A stretch of 64,000 nucleotides of DNA from Pseudevernia furfuracea. Lineage: Eukaryota; Ascomycota; Lecanoromycetes; Lecanorales; Parmeliaceae. Positions within the stretch are counted from its first letter, which is position 1. Every line of letters begins with the position of its first letter. The notes under the pieces are model-generated. The model was given only the letters and a program-made list of their open reading frames with translations. It ran no database searches and was not told where the DNA came from. The stretch lies in assembly GCA_022315425.1 (NCBI GenBank), contig JAIUPT010000020.1, positions 1,550,001-1,614,000 on the forward strand, read 5' to 3'. Shown here in pieces: positions 57,906 through 64,000 of the stretch. A program made the translations under genes and the position numbers.

Positions 57906-60636
57906 ATGGCTATCCGCGTAGTTGCCCGCATCAGACCACGACAGCAAAAAGAGCTTGACAAAGATGTAATAGTCTCTACGGCGGGCAAAAGTGACGATTC
58001 ACCTCACCCTACCGAAGTCAAAATACCGAACCCCAGAAACGAAAGAGAGAGTTTCACCTGTAAGTTATGTTTTCGAAGCTTTTTTGCCCTGTTGAGGTTG
58101 CTTCTTGAGTCGCAAGACACTCCTAAGACTACTCGCACGATTCAATTTATGTCCTGAAAAGTATGCTGACTCCGAAATTATTAAGTCCAATTCAGCAGTG
58201 TGTACGGCCAGCTGGCAACCCAGCAGCAACTGTTTGACAATGAAGGTCGGTCGAGACGCAAAGCTCGTGATTCTACTCCCAGTTGATGATCCATTCAGTT
58301 GCCCCAACTATCAAGCACCTCTTTGGCGGTTTTGATGTTACAATTTTTGCGTATGGGAGCACAGGAACTGGTAAAACGCATACCATGAGAGGTGGCAAGA
58401 GTCTAGCAGAGAGGGGCATGATTCCCCGACTGTTGTCTGGAAGTTAGTAGTTCCGAGGTTTTTCTTCTCTAGAAATTGAGGATGGAATGCTGACATTAGC
58501 ATCTCCGTCAGTATATCGGCGGGCTAGAAAGGTAATCAAGGAATCTGTTGAGGAAACCAGCGTGGAGATATCTCTTTCTTATTACGAGATCTACAAAGAC
58601 AAAGTATTTGACCTCTTCGAAGCCCCGGAGAAACGCTCATTGGCAGGCCTACCATTACGGGATAATGGCAACAAAGCGGTTGTTGTAGGCCTGACTGAGA
58701 GGCCATGTGAGAGCCTCAAAGACTTCGAGAAATTATATGATCAAGCAAACCTGAATCGCTCCACGAGTGCCACAAAGGTAAGAAGCCCCTTTGGCAAGCG
58801 CGGCGTTGATGATACTGAAAGATACATAGCTGAACGCAGTCTCTTCGCGGTCACACGCCATTCTCGGAATAAAGCTCGCAGTAATAACAGGCGATCAAAT
58901 CAGAATCAGTACGGCGTCTGCCATTGATTTAGCTGGATCTGAAGACAATCGTAGGACGGAGAACGAGAAGGAACGAATGGTAGAATCTGCCAGTATCAAC
59001 AAGAGCTTATTCACACTCGCCAAATGTGTGGAGGCTATCAGCCGGCAAGATGTGCGGAGGGTTCCGTGGCGCGAAAGTAAGATGACTCGAATCCTAAATA
59101 TCGGTAAGTGCATTTTCGGAGCAAAGACTTCCATGCTCTAACCGTTTCTTGGCCTGCAAGATCTGTTCTGGGAGCACAAGGCTCTCGAACCCCCTTCGAG
59201 CTGCCAATATATTCGGATTGTCGCCTCCAAGAAGGAATGCTGACTCGGAATTCATTACAGGCCAGAACAATAGCTTGACGGTCATGATACTGAACTTGGC
59301 CCCTGTAAGAACTTACCATCAAGACACGCTGAGCTCATTGAATTTTGCGAACCGAACAAGGAAGATTGAGGTCCGGGAAGTCGAAAATGAGCCTGTCTTT
59401 AAGGGTTGCACTCGTGCGGTACCGACATTCGCAGGTATATCCATACAGCGGCAGCCATTGAGACCGCTTGCAACGTCTGTGCGCGACAGTGCTGTCCATG
59501 CACCGAACCCTCCCAACAAAAAAGGCGACAAGCAAGCAAAAGCGTTCTCCGTTTATTCGGACAGGGCACGGCTTTCGAACGCGGCACGCATGGAGACAGT
59601 CAGACGCTCACCGTTGAAACGACCATCCGATCCATTCTCTTCCAGCTCCCACCCTACGAAGAGGAGGAGTCCAGATCCCACGCTGTTCAGACCTCAGCCT
59701 ACTATCTCCAAAGAAGCCATTGAGAAAATAATAGAAGATAAGGTTACTGATATCCTCGCTGCTCGAGCTCTGGACCAGCCATCGATTGCTCAGCCGGACA
59801 TTAGTGAGGAGGTCCAGAAACGTCTAGAGCTCCTGGAGAAGAAGATCGACGGCAAAGACGACGGCAGAGAGCAGGGTTTATCATTCTTGCTTATGGCAAA
59901 GCAGCATACTGTGCGAGGAGAAGATTCTAGTGCCCTGAGAATGTACACACTAGCCAAGAACTACTTCCCGGATAACAAGAAGCTGGATCTCAAAATCGAC
60001 AAACTACGTGAAAAGATGCATCAAAAAAAGCCGGAGAGCCGACAACATGAGCCAGTGGTTGAGGCATCAGAATCAGGTCCCAAGGAGGACAGACACTTGG
60101 TGTATAGCGACCGTGGGTCTGACGAAATGCCAGTCTTAGGGAACAGATCCTTGAATTCGAACAGCCGGCCAACACAGAAAAACAGCGGTGTTCAAGGTGG
60201 ACGGACTAACGCCCCGCTGGTCACTGAAAGTTTAACGCTGGATACGTTTACAAGAACGCCAGAAGTCAAGCAAGACGATAGCGATTACGAGACTGAAGTA
60301 CATGATGAAGACAACAGCTACGCGTCGGATGGAGGCTTCCATTGCAAAGCAAAGACCAGGAAAAGAGAAGCGAGGTCTAACAGCAAGCACGATCAAGTAC
60401 AGACACCACGAACGAAGCAACTGCTAGATATTGTAAATACACGGGACATTAGCCAGATCAGACTACTCCGAGGAGTAGGAACAAAGAAGGCGGAAGCGAT
60501 TGTTGAAGCACTTGGTGGCGCTGACGAAGATGAATTAAACAAGGTTGTGATAAGAAGCCTCGGTGAACTAGGGCGCTTGAGGCGCGTTGGACCAAAGACA
60601 GTGGAGAGCATGCGGGTGGGTCTTCAAACGGGGTAG
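57906..60636 (+). CDS. Kinesin motor, kinesin-10/KIF22-like with C-terminal helix-hairpin-helix
   Basis: A microtubule motor, likely nuclear. ATG at 57906 gives MAIRVVARIRPRQQKELDKD at the beginning of the motor domain. After introns come SVYGQLATQQQLFDNE, the P-loop GSTGTGKTHTMRGG (near 58355), EISLSYYEIYKDKVFDLFEA, and LNAVSSRSHAIL (switch I, obtained by splicing about 58780-58830). Then DLAGSEDNRRTENEKERMVE (switch II) and ASINKSLFTLAKCVEAIS, and a neck-proximal MILNLAPVRTYHQDT. The tail is disordered with a predicted short coiled coil (EEVQKRLELLEKKI). The C-terminus, LLDIVNTRDISQIRLLRGVG then TKKAEAIVEALGG, is a helix-hairpin-helix as in the chromokinesin KIF22/Kid, which suggests DNA binding. 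About 820 residues. Fungal function unknown to me. Confidence 0.88.
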
Positions 60637-61146
60637 GCGCTTGAGTCGGGGAGTAAGAAATCACAGTGACTAAGCATAGACATACTTGAGCGCTGGCGTT
60701 GAACTGAACCGTAAGGTATTGAGTCATGAGAGCATAGATAGGGCTCTTGTCGTTGTAGGAGGAAAGAATTGGAACAGGACTAGAAGAGAGACTAGAGACT
60801 AGGTATACTGCTCTCCATACAAGTACCTTAGGCCTACAAGTACTCTAGGTACCTTACTCTGTCTACCATTTTTACTTTACGGTTAGAGCCAAGCTTTAAT
60901 TATAAAGACAAGCGGCAGCGCTAGAAGTGGTAGCGTTGGTCCCGTGGGTGGACTAAAGTAAAGGCCAAAGGGGTGGACGACTGGTTTGCCGAGTCAGCTA
61001 CCGTTGAAAGATGAAAATGCGCTTACCTTACCTTACTTCCAAGGCATATGTTCTCGGAGCGGTCAAGTTAGGGCCCTTCTGAACCAGTCAATAATGACCA
61101 CCTGCAATTGCTTCCCTCATCACATCCAAAACTTCAGAGCTTCCCA
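60637..61146. promoter_or_regulatory. Upstream region of the transporter gene, with a 17-bp tandem duplication
   Basis: ATACAAGTACCTTAGGC followed by CTACAAGTACTCTAGGT near 60819-60853 is a tandem duplication around TACAAGTAC, next to TAGGTACCTTA. CTAGGTA-type palindromic words are common in Pezizomycotina intergenes. No gene recognised. Confidence 0.45.
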
Positions 61147-62981
61147 ATGTCACCAACAATGGACGAATCTTCTGGAGCCGAGACCGTCGACGACGAAAAG
61201 AAGTCCGCTGAAATCAATTGCTCTGCGCCAATCAAAGACCTGCTCGATACAGAGGCGAATATAATGCCAGCAACTGCAAATGAATCGCAAGGTGCAGACG
61301 TCGAGAATGGGCTGGCGAAAGCGAATGTGGACGATAAGGCAAAATCTGGCATGATAGACCCAAGTTCTTTCCCGGACGGCGGTTGGGAGGCTTGGCTTGC
61401 AGTCTCGGGTGCCTTTTGCTGTTTATTTTGTAGTTTTGGTTGGATCAATGGTGAATTGTCAACTCTTCATTGCCTCATGTCGGCCGGTTGTCACTCTGAT
61501 CTTCAAATGCAGCAATAGGAGTTTTTCAAGCCTACTATGAGACTCATCAACTATCACACTACTCTGCAAGCATGATAGCTTGATCCCTTCTTTAGAAACG
61601 TTCATGATGTTTGCTGGAGTATTTCAGTCAATCGCTCAGCGCTTTTCGTGTCTTGTCCTAATGTTGGCTAGGGTCCAATCTGGGACAAAGTATACGACAA
61701 TCATGGCCCACGTTATCTTCTACTAGTTGGGTCATTCCTCCATGTCTTCGGCCTGATGATGGCGTCGATATCTACCGAGTATTACCAGTTCCTGTTGTCT
61801 CAAGGTTAGCACCTCATGCAAAAGTTCGGTCATGCCTAACACTTGGTAGGCATATGTTCGCCGCTCGGGGCGTCGCTCATCTTCTACCCTGCTCTCAACT
61901 CTGTAGGCACCTGGTTCTTCAAAAGGCGCGCCTTCGCTTTCGGAGTCATGGCTGCTGGCAGCTCTCTTGGAGGGGTATTAATTCCACCTGTTTTGACCAT
62001 ATTCGGGTCCAAGACCTATTAGCTGATCGAGATGCAGGTGGTGTTCCCTATCATGGTCGAAAGACTCGTGGCAGAGCGTGGTTTTGGATGGTCTATGAGG
62101 GCGGCGGCATTCCTAATCCTTGGCCTACTCATTTATGCCAATCTCACCGTGAAGTCTCGCCTACCACCTCAGCCAAAACCCTGGAACATGATGGACTTTG
62201 TCAAGCCTCTCCGAGAAGTCCCTTTCTCACTCACAGTCCTCGCAAGTTTCGCCTTTTTCTTTGGCATGTTCTTGCCATTCAACTTTATAATACTATCCGC
62301 CGAGTCCAATGGAATGGGCACAAACCTGGCCGGGTACCTGCTCGCCGTCCTCAACGCCGTCTCAATATTTGGACGTACGCTTCCTGGCCTCGTTGCCGAT
62401 CGCCTGGGTAGATACAATGTTATGATCCTTACATCTTTCCTTTCAACATTTCTGGTTCTCGCTCTCTGGCTACCAGCCCGTGGCAACGTACCCTATGTAC
62501 TTTTCGCTGCCTTTTACGGCTTCAGCTCTGGAGCTTTCGTCTCTTTGGCACCCGCCTTGATAGCGCAAATCAGCGACATTCGCCAGATTGGTGTGAGGAC
62601 TGGGACAATGTGTAAGTGATCCCAGTTCGAATCTGCTCCAAGTACCGCAATTCGAATAATAAACATATTCTGAAAGCCAAAAACCAAAAAACGTCGTCCG
62701 ACTTCGAAACTGGTCTAAATGAAGAAATGCTGACTGTTCTGTAGTTGCTATCATTAGTATCGCGGCCCTCTTGGGAACTCCTATAGGCGGTGCTCTCATC
62801 ACTGCGGAGGGAGGAGATTACCTGCATGTACAGATATTTTGCGGTAGGCAAACTTCCGTTCCATTTCGTATAAAGCGAGGACTCTGAATTTTGAAAAGGT
62901 TCCATAATGGCCGCTGGTTCCTGCATATTCGTAGTGGCTAGGGCTAGTCTGCAAGGTCTGAATGTCAAGAAGAAGGTCTGA
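61147..62981 (+). pseudogene. MFS monocarboxylate-type transporter with an apparent 1-bp frameshift
   Basis: A plasma-membrane permease of the MCH/monocarboxylate transporter group. ATG at 61147 (MSPTMDESSG) and a cytosolic tail precede SFPDGGWEAWLAVSGAFCCL (the DGGW motif and TM1). After the first intron, IGVFQAYYETHQLSHYSASM is followed by GCT-TGA. Family sequence is A-WIPSLETFMMF, which would need TGG-ATC; the sequence has TGATC (61581-61585), one base short. Beyond it, in the shifted frame, five further introns join GPIWDKVYDNHGPRYLLL, GASLIFYPALNS, SLGG-VVFPIMVERL, AESNGMGTNLAGYLLAVLNA, PGLVADRLGRYNVM and TPIGGALIT. The end is VKKKV-stop at 62979. Everything else is intact, so it is a recent pseudogene or a sequencing error. 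Annotate as intact if the base is restored. Confidence 0.8.
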
Positions 62982-63855
62982 CCGTGAGTCGTTGAGAGGG
63001 TAGGAGATGAAACGGCATAGGTAATAGAGGTGTTGCATAGCATAGGCCGTTTCGATTGTCGAGGAGAAGCACCGACATCGAGAAAAATTCAATACAATGA
63101 GCCATAGTCTCTTTGAAAGACCTCCCAATAGACTTAAACCAGTGATTGGCTCAGCACCAGGTAGCTGGCATGGGAGCAAACGATTGTAACTTCACAAAAG
63201 CATTAGTTCTCGGAATAAAGCGCGTCTCGACTCTCTAGTTTAGCAGCGTCTCCGATCATTCCTGATGGTAGAATCCATCATAGCTCCTAGGAAGTCGCTT
63301 GTAGGTTTTAAGTGATATTATCAATCTTTACTCTTGCAACTTCGACCTAGTCTCATCCCGAAAGAGAAGGGAACATGTGTTTCTCTCTCCTTTTTCTCCG
63401 CACCCATCTCATGCTAGTTTGATGCACTTCCTTTGTGAACTCGAGTAGTACTCTTGAAGTCGTTCTACGTTGATTGCTTCTGCCATCAACGACTGTAAGC
63501 ACATAATACCGTACCTGGTGTTTCAATACATGTGTCACAAAACGGGCGTGTTTACTCTGCAGTGAACTGTATGGAAATGACATCACCATTGAAGTAGTGT
63601 ATTCCGGAATAAAGTTTTGCCGCGCAAAGTGTTTTTCTGCTAGTGAAGTTTTGTAGCTCAATTCCTAAATTCCTTTCTCGACTTCATCAACGACACCTTC
63701 CATCTGTGTCACCACGTCAAATCATATTTTCGTAAATTCACTTGACGGAAGTGACAGGGAACTTGACTTAGTAATGATACTGGCTGCCATTCACTGCCTC
63801 CCTCAAGTTCGCCAGATCCCTCCCATTCATAGCCTGCGTGCCCACTCCCACGCAA
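62982..63855. other. Intergenic region right of the transporter
   Basis: No recognisable gene. Minus-strand frames at 62799-63179 and 63353-63661 have low-complexity or antisense character and no known motif. The last 100 bp are C/T-rich, typical of a promoter/5' leader for the frame that follows. Confidence 0.45.
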
Positions 63856-64000
63856 ATGCTAACCCATCAATCTGATCTCTCCCTTTCCGCCTCACCTATG
63901 ACTTCCAGTCCGTCATCCGAGGCGCCACACTACCGAACCAAGGCTCTGACTCCAGAAAGTCCTGTTCCTATTCATTCTGAACCTCAGAACATACCGGTCT
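63856..64000 (+). CDS. Possible 5' end of a gene running off the window
   Basis: An ATG at 63856 opens a frame that has no stop to the edge (48 codons): MLTHQSDLSLSASPMTSSPS and then EAPHYRTKALTPESPVPIHS. A second in-frame ATG at 63898 follows a C/T-rich leader and may be the real start. The Ser/Pro-rich, disordered composition is common for fungal N-termini. No domain seen; short enough to be chance. Confidence 0.35.
   Translation, partial: MLTHQSDLSLSASPMTSSPSSEAPHYRTKALTPESPVPIHSEPQNIPV

Noticed and set aside
61974..62036. In-frame TAG in the transporter (GSKTY-stop) as a second disabling mutation
   Set aside because: A GTATTAATT...GATGCAG intron removes it and restores the conserved SLGG-VVFPIM join.
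63353..63661. 102-codon minus-strand frame near the right edge
   Set aside because: No recognisable motif; composition like chance intergenic frames.

Overview
The window is nuclear DNA of a filamentous ascomycete (Pezizomycotina; I cannot place the class). The evidence is short GT-AG introns of about 45-75 nt in most genes, fungal-type genes (POM152, UTP6, UTP22, ATG4, SQS1, an SQEL-tailed histone H2A), and an AT-rich compartment with signs of repeat-induced point mutation (RIP).

Positions 1 to about 19.7 kb form the RIP compartment, where no gene looks functional. Relics can still be read through stop codons: a Tnp2-like DDE transposase (minus strand, ~1.3-3.1 kb); a nearly full-length SNF2-family helicase with two introns (7.6-11.1 kb); and a Ty1/copia pol (12.3-15.8 kb) with protease, integrase, reverse transcriptase and RNase H in one unbroken frame, followed by a polypurine tract and probable LTR. 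Minisatellites, tandem repeats, a 277-bp inverted repeat and MITE-like pieces lie among them.

From about 20 kb the sequence becomes ordinary gene-dense chromosome. Left to right: KGD2 (-), NDUFB9-like complex I subunit (+), histone H2A (-), H2B (+), ATG4 (-), SQS1 (+), JJJ1 (-), FBXO21-like F-box protein (+), a gene of unknown function (-), an intron-bearing tRNA-Met (+), a UCH37-like deubiquitinase (-), POM152 (+), UTP22 (-), a cystathionine gamma-synthase (+), SMC6 (-), an ICT1-like GGQ protein (+), UTP6 (-), a kinesin-10-like motor (+), an MFS monocarboxylate-type transporter with an apparent 1-bp deletion (+), and an open frame running off the right edge. Protein-coding strands alternate almost perfectly, so nearly every gene shares an upstream region with a divergent neighbour. 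Several pairs make functional sense: H2A/H2B, and KGD2 with a complex I subunit. Four genes (SQS1, JJJ1, UTP22, UTP6) act in ribosome biogenesis.

I found no convincing undescribed multi-gene system. The most unusual signals are a CpA-rich minisatellite inside an intron of the RIP-killed helicase, the same small MITE family in both compartments, and a 664-bp foldback element in the shared JJJ1/F-box upstream region.
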